From Herbiconiux ginsengi (lineage in GTDB: Bacteria; Actinomycetota; Actinomycetes; Actinomycetales; Microbacteriaceae), in contig NZ_FNPZ01000004.1 of the NCBI RefSeq assembly GCF_900107435.1, positions 124,001 through 188,000 of the forward strand: 64,000 bases of DNA, written 5' to 3'. The notes under the pieces were generated by a model. That model ran no database searches, was not told the DNA's origin, and was given only the letters and a program-made list of their open reading frames with translations. Position numbers and translations under genes: made by a program. This document shows, one piece after another, positions 36,020-44,367 of this stretch (its first letter is position 1; the number at the start of each line of letters is the position of its first letter).

Positions 36020-37283
36020 CCCGAGCCCCACGACGCGCGAGGCGCAGGGCTCGCGCGGCGGGCAGTGGCGCGGTGCGGTGCCGGGCCCCCGCCCCCCGCT
36101 CAGCCGGGCGCAGATCGATTCGACCCTGGCGCGCCTCGAGGGACTGTTCGGGTTCATCTTCGCTCTGCTCTCCATCCCGGTGCTCGACGAGTCCGCCGCG
36201 ACTCTCCGACCCGAGTGGGCGTGGGCCGTCACCATCGCTCTGTTCGGATCGATCGGGGTCGCCTTCATCTGTTCGCTCGCCGGCCGCGGGGTGCGGATCA
36301 GCATGGGCGTGGTCGCCTGCGTCTTCGTGGTGACGCTCGTGCTCTGGCCGCTGGCGGTGCGCAGCCCCACCGCGGCCATCGGCACCCAGCCGTGGCTCTG
36401 GTACATCGTGATCGTGGCCATCGGGGCCGCCGGCATCTCCTTCTCCACCTTCTGGGCCGCCGCGTACACCATCGCGGTTCCGGCGATCTTCGCGGTGCTG
36501 CGCGTGCTGCCCGCGGGCGGAGGGGCGTCATGGCAGCTCGCGCTGCTCGACGCGTTCTACGCCCTGCTGCTCGGCTCCTTCGTCGTGATGGTCATCACGA
36601 CCCTGCGCAGCACCGCCAGCCAGGTCGACGAGGCGCAGGGCACCGCCGTGCGCCGATACGCGGATGCGGCCAAGCGGCACGCCGCCGAACAGGAGCGCAC
36701 CCGGGTCGACACCGTGATCCACGACCGCGTGCTCTCCACCCTCCTCGCCGCCTCGCGCAGCCGCACGTCCGACGACCGGAGGCTGGCGGTGCAGATGGCC
36801 CGGCGGGCGCTCGTGGCACTGCAGAGCGCCGACGCGGAATCCGAGGGCTCAGCCGATCTGCCGCTCTCGGTGCTGGTCGAGCGGTCGCGCTCGCTCGCCG
36901 AGACGCTCACCGGTGAGATCGGCTTCTCGGTCGACGGCGACCTCGACGGGGTCGTGCCGGCCCGGGTGATCGAGGGCCTCTACTCGGCGACGGTGCAGGC
37001 GATCGTGAACAGCATCCAGCACGCGGGCGACGGCGCCGCACGCACCATCTCGGTGCACGGGCGCGGTGCGGCGGGCGGACCCGCGGTCACGGTGGTGGTC
37101 GCCGACACGGGCGCCGGCTTCGACGTCGACGCGGTGCCGCCCGATCGCCTCGGCGTGCGCATCTCCATCCGCGAGCGCGTGGATGCGGTGGGCGGCGCCG
37201 CCGACATCCGCTCCGTCGTCGGCGCGGGCACCTCGATCGTGATCAGCTGGCCCGCCGCTCACCAGGGCGAGGAGACCGAATGA
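36009..37283 (+). CDS. Membrane sensor histidine kinase
   Basis: A 424-residue kinase. A cytoplasmic N-terminus (1-45) precedes about six membrane helices (to about 200). The dimerisation region contains H238 in the HisKA_3-like motif VDTVIHDRVLSTLLAAS. A HATPase domain is at the end (ATVQAIVNSIQHAG as N-box, ADTGAGFDVDAVPPDRLGVRISI as G1/G2). It partners the overlapping response regulator and is coupled to the next gene by a 4-nt overlap. The signal is unknown, with cell-envelope stress likely for such small multi-pass sensors. Confidence 0.88.
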   Translation: MSNSPSPTTREAQGSRGGQWRGAVPGPRPPLSRAQIDSTLARLEGLFGFIFALLSIPVLDESAATLRPEWAWAVTIALFGSIGVAFICSLAGRGVRISMGVVACVFVVTLVLWPLAVRSPTAAIGTQPWLWYIVIVAIGAAGISFSTFWAAAYTIAVPAIFAVLRVLPAGGGASWQLALLDAFYALLLGSFVVMVITTLRSTASQVDEAQGTAVRRYADAAKRHAAEQERTRVDTVIHDRVLSTLLAASRSRTSDDRRLAVQMARRALVALQSADAESEGSADLPLSVLVERSRSLAETLTGEIGFSVDGDLDGVVPARVIEGLYSATVQAIVNSIQHAGDGAARTISVHGRGAAGGPAVTVVVADTGAGFDVDAVPPDRLGVRISIRERVDAVGGAADIRSVVGAGTSIVISWPAAHQGEETE

Positions 37284-38305
37284 TCTCGATGCCCCGCTTC
37301 CTGTTGGTCGGACTCGCCGCCATCTTCTCCGGGTATCACCTCGTGCTCGGGGTGTACTCGCTCGACGTGCCGCCCACGCCGTGGCCGTCGGTCGTGGCGA
37401 TGGCACTCTACGGGGCGGCGACGGCTTTGAGCCTCGCGCCCTCGCGCTCGACCCGGATGCCCCTCCCATTGGCGGCGGTCAACCTCGCCGTCTGCACGGT
37501 CGGCCTCATCCTCGTGCTCACGCAGCTCGATCCGCGCGTCGACAACGGCTACGCCACCTGGATCATCGGCGCCGTCGGCACCCTGATGACCATCACCGTC
37601 GTGCGCCAACGGCCGTGGTTCGCGTGGGCCGGCATCGCGATCATGATCCTCACCGTGCTGCTCTGGTCGAGTGACATCTTCGAGCTGCCCTCCCTCGGGG
37701 TGATCGGCGGCCCGATCTGGGTGGGTGTTGCGCACGCCACGACGGTCGCGATCGTGCGGGCGTCGCGCGACGCCCGGCTGTTCGAGCAGGCCGAGCAGCG
37801 CGCAGCCGAGTGGCACGCCCAGGAAGAGGCCGAGTTCTTCGAGCGCCGGGTGCGGCTCGGGCAGATGAACCGGATGGTGGCGCCGATGCTGCGCCGCATC
37901 GTGACGAGCGACGGGCTGCTGAGCGAGGAGGATCGGCAGGAGTGCCTGCACCTCGAGGCGGCGATGCGCGACGAGATCCGGGGCCGCCGCCTGCTCGACG
38001 ACGCCGTGCGCCGGGAGGCGCTGGCGGCACGGCGGCGCGGCGTCGAGGTGACCCTGCTCGACGACGGCGGGATCGACGACCTCGACCGGGCGGAGCACGC
38101 CCGGGTGACCGCCGTGATCGCGAAGGAGATCGGGGAGACCACGGCCGACCGCGTCGTGGTGCGCACCGCGCATCACGACGAGGAGGTGGCGGTGACCATC
38201 GTGGGGCTCCGCGCGGCGGCACCCGCCGAGGAGGCCGAGCTCGACCTGTGGCTCGAGGTGCCACGGAGCGGCATCCCGGCAGAAGAAGAACCGGGGGCCG
38301 AATGA
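37280..38305 (+). CDS. Membrane protein resembling a histidine kinase that lacks catalytic boxes
   Basis: A 341-residue protein with about five or six membrane helices (to residue 160), then a coiled stretch (RDARLFEQAEQRAAEWHAQEE) and a cytoplasmic domain whose pattern recalls a DHp helix pair (RLGQMNRMVAPMLRRIV) followed by a HATPase-like beta sheet (RVVVRTAHHDEEVAVTIVGL). The usual phospho-His, N-box and G-box residues cannot be found. ATG overlaps the true kinase by 4 nt. Likely an accessory or pseudo-kinase of the same signalling unit. Its stop codon lies inside a hairpin. Confidence 0.75.
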   Translation: MISMPRFLLVGLAAIFSGYHLVLGVYSLDVPPTPWPSVVAMALYGAATALSLAPSRSTRMPLPLAAVNLAVCTVGLILVLTQLDPRVDNGYATWIIGAVGTLMTITVVRQRPWFAWAGIAIMILTVLLWSSDIFELPSLGVIGGPIWVGVAHATTVAIVRASRDARLFEQAEQRAAEWHAQEEAEFFERRVRLGQMNRMVAPMLRRIVTSDGLLSEEDRQECLHLEAAMRDEIRGRRLLDDAVRREALAARRRGVEVTLLDDGGIDDLDRAEHARVTAVIAKEIGETTADRVVVRTAHHDEEVAVTIVGLRAAAPAEEAELDLWLEVPRSGIPAEEEPGAE

Positions 38306-38362
38306 ATTCGACCCCCGGAAGGCTTTCGAGTCAGGACGACAACCCGAATATCGCCCTGACTC
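38291..38362. terminator. Two hairpins at the end of the two-component unit
   Basis: CCGGGGG (38291-38297) pairs with CCCCCGG (38312-38318) across the stop codon, and GAGTCAGG (38328-38335) with CCTGACTC (38355-38362). The following stretch to 38526 has no gene except for a TATCGT box (38442-38447) placed 6 nt before a GTG that opens only a six-codon frame ending at 38474. Confidence 0.5.
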
Positions 38363-38526
38363 GCCCCCGGAATGCAAGCCCGCTTACCCTAGTCGACCTG
38401 CATCCGGCGATGTAACTCAAAGAGAGACACCTAGCACTGTCTATCGTGGTCGCGTGAGCGCCATCGCGCAGTAGGCCGTTCGGTGGACATTTTTCCGGAT
38501 GCGTTCAGCGAGCATCCAGGAATCGG

Positions 38527-38772
38527 TCAGCGGGGGTTGCCGCTGAACCCGCGCCACGCCGAGGGCCCGGGCTGCAGGGGACCGCGCATCGACCGCTGGC
38601 TGCGCTCCCAGGCCGACGGCCCGATCTGCACGTCGTCGTGCAACTGGGCCAGCTCCTCCGCCACGGCCGAATCCACGACAGCTGTCACGGCCGCCAGCTC
38701 CTCGGGGGCGAGACGCGTCGTGAGAACCTGGAGCGCCGGTTCGCCGGTGGATGTCGTAGCCTCGTCGTTCAC
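38527..38772 (-). CDS. accE: Acyl-CoA carboxylase epsilon subunit
   Basis: An 81-residue AccE-type small subunit. Such proteins stabilise the alpha-beta acyl-CoA carboxylase complexes of actinobacteria. The N-terminal half LQVLTTRLAPEELAAVTAVV matches the family EELAAL pattern, and the end carries two Trp motifs, SAWERSQRSM and the typical final SAWRGFSGNPR. The GTG start lies exactly 7 nt from TAGCCT on the minus strand. It is detached from accD (about 5.6 kb upstream) and from maf (about 4.9 kb downstream). Short and easily overlooked. Confidence 0.88.
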   Translation of the reverse strand: MNDEATTSTGEPALQVLTTRLAPEELAAVTAVVDSAVAEELAQLHDDVQIGPSAWERSQRSMRGPLQPGPSAWRGFSGNPR

Positions 38773-38779
38773 ACGGACG

Positions 38780-38785
38780 AGGCTA
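38780..38785 (-). promoter_or_regulatory. Leaderless -10 box for accE
   Basis: TAGCCT on the minus strand, 7 nt before the GTG at 38772. TACATT on the plus strand, 3 nt further on, could be the -10 of the divergent MprF-like gene, so the two promoters nearly overlap in the 48-nt spacer. Confidence 0.55.
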
Positions 38786-38820
38786 CATTAGAACCCTGGC
38801 ATCAGAGGGGAATCGTCGGC

Positions 38821-41331
38821 ATGAGGAAGACCATCACGTTCGCGGGGAGATACCTCGCCACCATCCCTCTCAGTATCAGCTTCGCCGCGCTGATCCTGGT
38901 GACCGCACTCGTCACCGGCACCTTCTTCGGGCCGGCATCGGCCGACACCCAAGCCGCCTGGGCCGCCGGCGTCACCACCGTGGTCGACATGGGCAGCTGG
39001 TGGACGATCTTCACGGCCCTGTTCATCCCGTGGGACCCGTTCCAGCTGGTGGGCGACATCCTGGCCGCCCTCATCCTGCTCGGGGTCGCCGAACGCCTCC
39101 TCGGCCGCCGGCGCCTGGTGCCGGTGTTCCTCGCCACCGGCCTCATCGGCGTCGGCCTCGGCGTGCTGGTGCAGTGGGTCGGATCACTCGCCGGCGAATG
39201 GTGGGCCGACGGCACGAGCTTCGACCTCACGGTCGACCCGCTCACCCCGATCGTGGGCTCGCTGCTGGCGGCGAGCGCGTTCATGGGGCCGCTCTGGCGC
39301 CGTCGGGTGAGGCTCGTCGCCTTCGGCTTCCTCATCATGTTCGCCCTCTACGACGGCGACACCTCCACCGTCTACCGGTTGATCGCCGCCATCGCGGGCC
39401 TTGTGATCGGGCACTTCCTGAGCGTGCGGCGGCGGCGCGGCATGGTGTTCCTCCGCAGCTCCTTCGGCGAGGTGCGGGTGCTCATCGCGGCCGTGGTGCT
39501 GATCACGGCGGTGGGCCCGCTGGTGAGTCTGCTGAACCCGAATGGAACCGGCGCGTTCGGGCTCGCCGGCAGCCTCTACGGCGACATCTTCCCGAGCGCG
39601 GCCGACATCAAGACCTTCTGCGCGACCGCGACCACGGGGGTCTGCGACGACTTCCGCCGGCTCGGAGCGCTCGGCGGCGTCGGCCCCGTGGTGCAGACCT
39701 TCGTGCCGCTGGCCCTGTTGCTGGTCTCGGCCTGGGGCCTGCGTCGCGGGCGCCGGTTCGCGCTGTGGCTCGGCATCGTCACGAACCTCGCGATGATCGC
39801 GCTGGCCCTGGTTTTCCTCGGGCTCGTCTCCTCGCTGACCTCGATCGTCGACGACACCACGCCGCTCGAGCCGATCGACGTCGGCGAGTACGTCGTCTGG
39901 GGCGGGTCGACGGTCGCCGTGCCCCTCGCGGTCGTCATCCTGCTCTTCGTCACGCGCAAACGGTTCGCGCTGCGGGCGCCGCGGGAGGCTTTCATCCGCT
40001 TCCTCGTGATCGTGGTCGGCGCCTTCCTCGCCCTCGCGCTGATCAACGTGGTTGTGGGTGCGTTCACGCTCGACGACTTCACGCCGCCGGGCACGAGCAT
40101 CGTCGAACTCGTGCTCGACCTGCCGCGGCGCTTCCTGCCGGTGACGCTGGTCGGCATCACGGGCGACGTGCTGATTCCCGCGGCCGGGGTCACGCTGTTC
40201 CTCTTCCAATGGATCGGGCCGGTCTTCTGGCTGATCTTCACGATCGCGTCATTCCAGCTGCTCACCGCCACGGAGCACTCGGTGACGGTGGGCGACCACC
40301 AGCGCATCCGGGCCCTGCTCCGCCGAGGTGGAGGCGGCACGCTCGGCTGGATGACGACGTGGCCCGGCAACCTCTACTGGTTCACCGACGACATGGATGC
40401 CTTCGTCGCCTACCGCGTGATCAACGGCGTCGCCATCACCATGTCCGATCCGGTCTGCCGTGAGGGAGCCGAGAAGGAGACCATCGAAGGATTCGCCGCG
40501 TTCTGCGACGCGAACAGCTGGATGCCGGTGTTCTACAGCGTGCACGACCAGTACCTGCCGGTCTTCGAGGGGATGGGCTGGCAGTACATGTCGGTCGGGG
40601 AGGAGACGCTGATGCATCCGCAGTCGCTCGAGATGACGGGCAAGGCGTGGCAGAACGTGCGCTCCTCGCTCAACAAGGGCGTTCGCGAAGGCATGACGAC
40701 GGTCTGGACCACCTACGACGAACTCTCGCGCACCAAGGTGGCGCAGATCAACGCGATCTCCGAGGCATGGGTCTCGGAGAAGGAGCTGCCCGAGATGGGC
40801 TTCACCCTCGGAGCCCTCGAGGAGATCAAAGACCCGGATGTCGCGCTCATGCTGGCGGTCGACGCCGAGGGGCGCATCGCCGCGGTCACGAGCTGGCTGC
40901 CGATGTGCCGCGACGGCGTCGCCGTGGGCTACACGCTCGACTTCATGCGCAGGGCCGACGGTTCGATGCCGGGCGTGATGGAGTACCTGATCGCCTCGTC
41001 GGCGCTGCACATGAAGGAGTTGGGCGTGGAAGTGCTGAGCCTCTCCGGCGCCCCGCTGGCCCAGCCGCCTGTGCCGAAGGGCGAGGAGCCGCCCGCGCCG
41101 ACGGTGATGACCGAGCTCTCCGACTTCCTCGCGCGCACCCTCGAGCCGGCCTACGGCTTCTCGTCGCTGTTCAAGTTCAAGGCGAAGTTCAACCCCAGCT
41201 ACTCCACGATCTACATGGCCTATCCCGACCCGCTCGCGTTGCCGACGATCGGCGGGGCGATCGGGCGGGCCTACTTGCCGTCGATGTCGCCGAAGGAGGC
41301 CGTGTCGTTGGTGCGCACCCTGGTGCGCTGA
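38821..41331 (+). CDS. MprF-like membrane protein with DUF2156 aminoacyl-transferase domain
   Basis: An 836-residue protein. The first about 520 residues hold many membrane helices. The first five or so resemble a rhomboid-like bundle (WWTIFTALFIPWDPFQLVGDILAALILLG). The C-terminal DUF2156/GNAT-fold domain (about 540-830) has WFTDDMDAFVAYRV, MSDPVCREGAEKETIEGFAAFC, KAWQNVRSSLNKGVREGM and LSLSGAPLA, all found in phosphatidylglycerol lysyltransferases. It probably adds an amino acid to phosphatidylglycerol and flips the product, altering surface charge. GAGGGGA precedes the ATG. Amino-acid specificity cannot be read. Confidence 0.85.
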   Translation: MRKTITFAGRYLATIPLSISFAALILVTALVTGTFFGPASADTQAAWAAGVTTVVDMGSWWTIFTALFIPWDPFQLVGDILAALILLGVAERLLGRRRLVPVFLATGLIGVGLGVLVQWVGSLAGEWWADGTSFDLTVDPLTPIVGSLLAASAFMGPLWRRRVRLVAFGFLIMFALYDGDTSTVYRLIAAIAGLVIGHFLSVRRRRGMVFLRSSFGEVRVLIAAVVLITAVGPLVSLLNPNGTGAFGLAGSLYGDIFPSAADIKTFCATATTGVCDDFRRLGALGGVGPVVQTFVPLALLLVSAWGLRRGRRFALWLGIVTNLAMIALALVFLGLVSSLTSIVDDTTPLEPIDVGEYVVWGGSTVAVPLAVVILLFVTRKRFALRAPREAFIRFLVIVVGAFLALALINVVVGAFTLDDFTPPGTSIVELVLDLPRRFLPVTLVGITGDVLIPAAGVTLFLFQWIGPVFWLIFTIASFQLLTATEHSVTVGDHQRIRALLRRGGGGTLGWMTTWPGNLYWFTDDMDAFVAYRVINGVAITMSDPVCREGAEKETIEGFAAFCDANSWMPVFYSVHDQYLPVFEGMGWQYMSVGEETLMHPQSLEMTGKAWQNVRSSLNKGVREGMTTVWTTYDELSRTKVAQINAISEAWVSEKELPEMGFTLGALEEIKDPDVALMLAVDAEGRIAAVTSWLPMCRDGVAVGYTLDFMRRADGSMPGVMEYLIASSALHMKELGVEVLSLSGAPLAQPPVPKGEEPPAPTVMTELSDFLARTLEPAYGFSSLFKFKAKFNPSYSTIYMAYPDPLALPTIGGAIGRAYLPSMSPKEAVSLVRTLVR

Positions 41332-41375
41332 GCCCCCGGTAGGGTTTTCTCTTGGGCATCGATCGAGAGGAACCC

Positions 41376-42341
41376 ATGACCTGGCTAGTCACCGGCGGAG
41401 CAGGCTACATCGGATCGCACGTCGTCGCGGCGCTGCGCGAGGCGGACATGAGCTGCGTCGTGCTCGACGATCTCTCGAGCGGCCACGCCGAGTTCGTGCC
41501 GGCCGACGTGCCCTTCGTGCGCGGCAGCATCCTCGACGCCGAGCTGGTGCGCAGCGCGCTGGCCGAGCACCAGGTGACGGGGGTCATCCACATCGCCGGG
41601 TTCAAGTACGCGGGCGTCTCGGTGCAGCAGCCCCTGCACACCTACGAGCAGAACGTGACGGGCATGGCCGTGCTGCTGAAGGAGATGCAGGATGCGGGCA
41701 TCGACCGCGTGGTCTTCTCCTCCAGCGCCGCGGTCTACGGCACGCCGCCCACCGACATCGTCACCGAGGACACCCCGAAGAATCCGGAGAGCCCCTACGG
41801 CGAGTCGAAGCTGATCGGCGAATGGCTGCTACGCGACCAGGGCGTCGCCGCGGGCCTCCGCCACACCTCTCTCCGCTACTTCAACGTCGTCGGCTCCGGC
41901 AGCATCACCCTGTACGACACCAGCCCGCACAACCTCTTCCCCCTGGTCTTCGAGGCGCTGCTCGCGGGTCGCACCCCGAAGATCAACGGCACTGACTACC
42001 CCACGCCCGACGGCACCTGCGTGCGCGACTACATCCACGTCGCCGACCTCGCCCTGGCGCACGTCGAGGCCGCCCGAAAGCTCGACGAGGGTGCCCTCCT
42101 TCTTCCTGCTTACAACCTCGGCTCAGGCGACGGCGTCTCGGTGCGTCAGATCATGACGGCGGTAGCGGCTGCAACGGGCATCCCCTTCGAGCCGGAGTCG
42201 GCCCCGCGCCGCCCCGGTGACCCCGCCCGTATCGTCGCCTCGGGCGAACTCGCCGCCCGCGATCTCGGCTGGGCGATGCGCCACACCCTCGACCAGATGG
42301 TGACGTCGGCATGGCAAGCTCGCGAGGCTGCCGCGGCCTGA
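41376..42341 (+). CDS. galE: UDP-glucose 4-epimerase
   Basis: A 321-residue short-chain dehydrogenase of the extended type. NAD motif VTGGAGYIGSHV at the start, catalytic YGESK (Tyr-Lys) in SPYGESKLIGEW, LRYFNVVGSG, and VRDYIHVADLALAHV. It interconverts UDP-glucose and UDP-galactose for envelope glycans. ATG at 41376 with GAGAGGA 6 nt upstream and TAGGGT further up. It ends near the first of the two palindromes that bracket the M1 peptidase. Confidence 0.93.
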   Translation: MTWLVTGGAGYIGSHVVAALREADMSCVVLDDLSSGHAEFVPADVPFVRGSILDAELVRSALAEHQVTGVIHIAGFKYAGVSVQQPLHTYEQNVTGMAVLLKEMQDAGIDRVVFSSSAAVYGTPPTDIVTEDTPKNPESPYGESKLIGEWLLRDQGVAAGLRHTSLRYFNVVGSGSITLYDTSPHNLFPLVFEALLAGRTPKINGTDYPTPDGTCVRDYIHVADLALAHVEAARKLDEGALLLPAYNLGSGDGVSVRQIMTAVAAATGIPFEPESAPRRPGDPARIVASGELAARDLGWAMRHTLDQMVTSAWQAREAAAA

Positions 42342-42357
42342 TCGTGCGCTGACGGTT

Positions 42358-42442
42358 GAACGAGGGGTGGGTATTCGCACTCCCGCCTAGGGGTTGAGCG
42401 AAGCTCAAAGGCGGCGGGAGCACGAATACCCACCCCTCGTTC
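42358..42442. repeat. 85-bp palindromic element C, copy 1
   Basis: Outer arms 42358-42377 and 42423-42442 pair perfectly over 20 bp (starting GAACGAGGGGTGGG). After two mismatches, CTCCCGCC/GGCGGGAG pair, and TTGAGC/GCTCAA close on a GAA loop. It sits between galE and the convergent M1 peptidase gene. Copy 2 at 44272-44358 has the same core in the opposite direction. Confidence 0.92.
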
Positions 42443-42451
42443 GCCCTCGCC

Positions 42452-44176
42452 CTAGGGGGCTTCGGTGGGCTTGCCCGTCGAGTAGATCCAGGTGTCGAAG
42501 AGGGCCGTCAGGTCTTGGCCGGAGACCTGCTGCGCGTAGGCGACGAACTGGTCGGTGCTGACGTTGCCGCCCGCGTTCTCGGCGGCCCAGCCCTGGATGA
42601 TCGCGAAAAACGCGTCGTCTCCGACCGTGTTGCGGAGGGCCTGAAGGGTCATGGCACCTCGGTAGTAGGTGGCGTCGGCGAAGATGTTCGCCGAACCCGG
42701 ATCGGCGACCTCGACGGTCCAGAACTCGTTGCCGGCCGGGATGCCGTCGTAAATGGTCTGGGCCTGCACCGCCGGGGTGTCCCCACCGTCGTGCTCAGCC
42801 CACAACCACTCGGCGTAGGTGGCGAAGCCCTCGTTCAGCCAGATGTCGCTCCAGCGATGCATGGCCAGGCTGTCGCCGTACCACTGGTGGGCCAGCTCGT
42901 GCACGACGACACTGGGGTCGTCGACGCTCGTGAAGGCCCAGGCGCCGTAGATCGGGCGGGTCTGGTTCTCCAGGGCGAACTGCAAGTCGGGCTGGTCGGC
43001 GGCGATGCCGCCGGCCTCGGTGAAGGGGTAGGGGCCGAAGACGTTGCTGAGGAAGGCGATGACCTCCGGCTCCGACCCGAAGATCGCTGCAGCCGCTTCT
43101 CCGGCGCTGGGGCCGGTGGGGTCGGTGTCATCGGCGGGGATGTCGTAGAGGTCCTCGTCGATCGCGTTCCAGTAGTCGATGCCGTCCTGGCTGAAGGAGG
43201 TGAGTTCGTAGTCGCCGATCGAGGCGGTGGCGAGGTAGGGCGCCATCGGCTGGTCGGAGCGCCAGGTCCATTCGGTGTTCGCGCCGACCGGGGTCTGTGA
43301 CACCAGGCGGCCGTTGCCGACGACGGTGAGGCCGGACGGCGCCGACATCGTGACGGTGAGGGTGGCCTTGTCGGCCGGATGATCGCTGGCCGGGAACCAC
43401 GTGGCTGCGACTCGGGGCTGGCCGACGATGAGGGCACCCCCGTCTGCCTGATGGAAGACGCCTGAGATGCCGTACGCGTCGTCGATGGTGGTCGGCACAC
43501 CGCCGTATTCCACCACCGTGGTGAACGGCAGACCGCTCGGGATGCCGGAGGGCGGGGTCACCGTGACCTCGGTGCGCGGCGGAGTCGCCTCGCCGTCGCC
43601 GCTGCCGGGCTCCAAGGGCTGGCCGGTGACGATGCTGATCGGGGTGCTCGCCGACGTCCAGGTGGCGGGCGCGCCGTCGACCGCGACCGACGAGACGGCG
43701 AGGCCGTCGAGGTCGAGGTTGAAGGCCGAGAGGTTCTGGGTGGCGGTCGCCGTGATGGTGGCGGTGCCGGTGATCGAGCCCGTCAAGGGATCGTAGGCGA
43801 GATCGAGGTCGTAGTCGGCCACGTCGTAGCCGCCGTTGCCGTCGAGCGGGAAGTAGGGGTCGCCGATGCCCACGGCGCCGGCCGTGTAGAGCGTCGCGGG
43901 CGGCACGACGGAATCGGTCCCACCACCTCCGCCGCCATTCTCGGGAGCTGAGGCCACGCATCCGGAGCCCGCGTTCGCGAACGACGGAGCGGGCGCACCC
44001 GTCACCACGAGACCCGCCACGAGCACCGGCACCACCCCGAGCAACGCGGCGCGCCGCTTGCCCTTGCGCGTGAGCACGGCGGCGGTACCCGCTCCGATTC
44101 CGATGAGGGCGATGGCAGCGGCCGGCAGCAGAATCCCGACCTCCATTCCGGTGGCGGCGAGCTCGCAGGTCGGCAC
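42452..44176 (-). CDS. M1-family metallopeptidase with an N-terminal sorting-signal-like segment
   Basis: A 574-residue extracellular M1 (aminopeptidase N-like) peptidase. The zinc motif HELAHQWYG with downstream NEGFATYAE, and ALENQT as the GAMEN-like substrate loop, are complete. The N-terminus is odd: residues 5-42 read ELAATG, a hydrophobic stretch, then RKGKRR, the layout of a C-terminal sortase sorting signal, followed by a second hydrophobic segment (44-60) and a likely cleavage site near SFANAG. AAGGAG lies 8 nt before the GTG at 44176, so this start is well supported. The gene is bracketed by inverted copies of palindrome C. Confidence 0.9.
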   Translation of the reverse strand: MPTCELAATGMEVGILLPAAAIALIGIGAGTAAVLTRKGKRRAALLGVVPVLVAGLVVTGAPAPSFANAGSGCVASAPENGGGGGGTDSVVPPATLYTAGAVGIGDPYFPLDGNGGYDVADYDLDLAYDPLTGSITGTATITATATQNLSAFNLDLDGLAVSSVAVDGAPATWTSASTPISIVTGQPLEPGSGDGEATPPRTEVTVTPPSGIPSGLPFTTVVEYGGVPTTIDDAYGISGVFHQADGGALIVGQPRVAATWFPASDHPADKATLTVTMSAPSGLTVVGNGRLVSQTPVGANTEWTWRSDQPMAPYLATASIGDYELTSFSQDGIDYWNAIDEDLYDIPADDTDPTGPSAGEAAAAIFGSEPEVIAFLSNVFGPYPFTEAGGIAADQPDLQFALENQTRPIYGAWAFTSVDDPSVVVHELAHQWYGDSLAMHRWSDIWLNEGFATYAEWLWAEHDGGDTPAVQAQTIYDGIPAGNEFWTVEVADPGSANIFADATYYRGAMTLQALRNTVGDDAFFAIIQGWAAENAGGNVSTDQFVAYAQQVSGQDLTALFDTWIYSTGKPTEAP

Positions 44177-44271
44177 AGTGGTCTCCTTGGGCTTTGGGGC
44201 GGTGGGGAGACTCTATCGGCGCATCCGACAGCACCGCTACGCCAGGCGAGCGCCGACATGCCCGAAACGAC

Positions 44272-44358
44272 GAATGAGGGGGTGGATATTCGTGCTCCCG
44301 CCGCCTTTGAGCTCCGCTCAACCCTTAGGCGGGAGTGCGAATATCCACCCCCTCATTC
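44272..44358. repeat. 87-bp palindromic element C, copy 2 (inverted)
   Basis: Outer arms (44272-44292 with 44338-44358, starting GAATGAGGGGGTGG) pair perfectly over 21 bp, then CTCCCGCC and TTGAGC pair as in copy 1. Relative to copy 1 the asymmetric core (GCC TTT on one side, TAAGGG on the other) is reversed. It separates the M1 peptidase promoter region from the accD 3' end. The remaining spacer 44177-44271 holds the M1 promoter (TAGAGT) and nothing else. Confidence 0.92.
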
Positions 44359-44367
44359 ACCCCCAGA

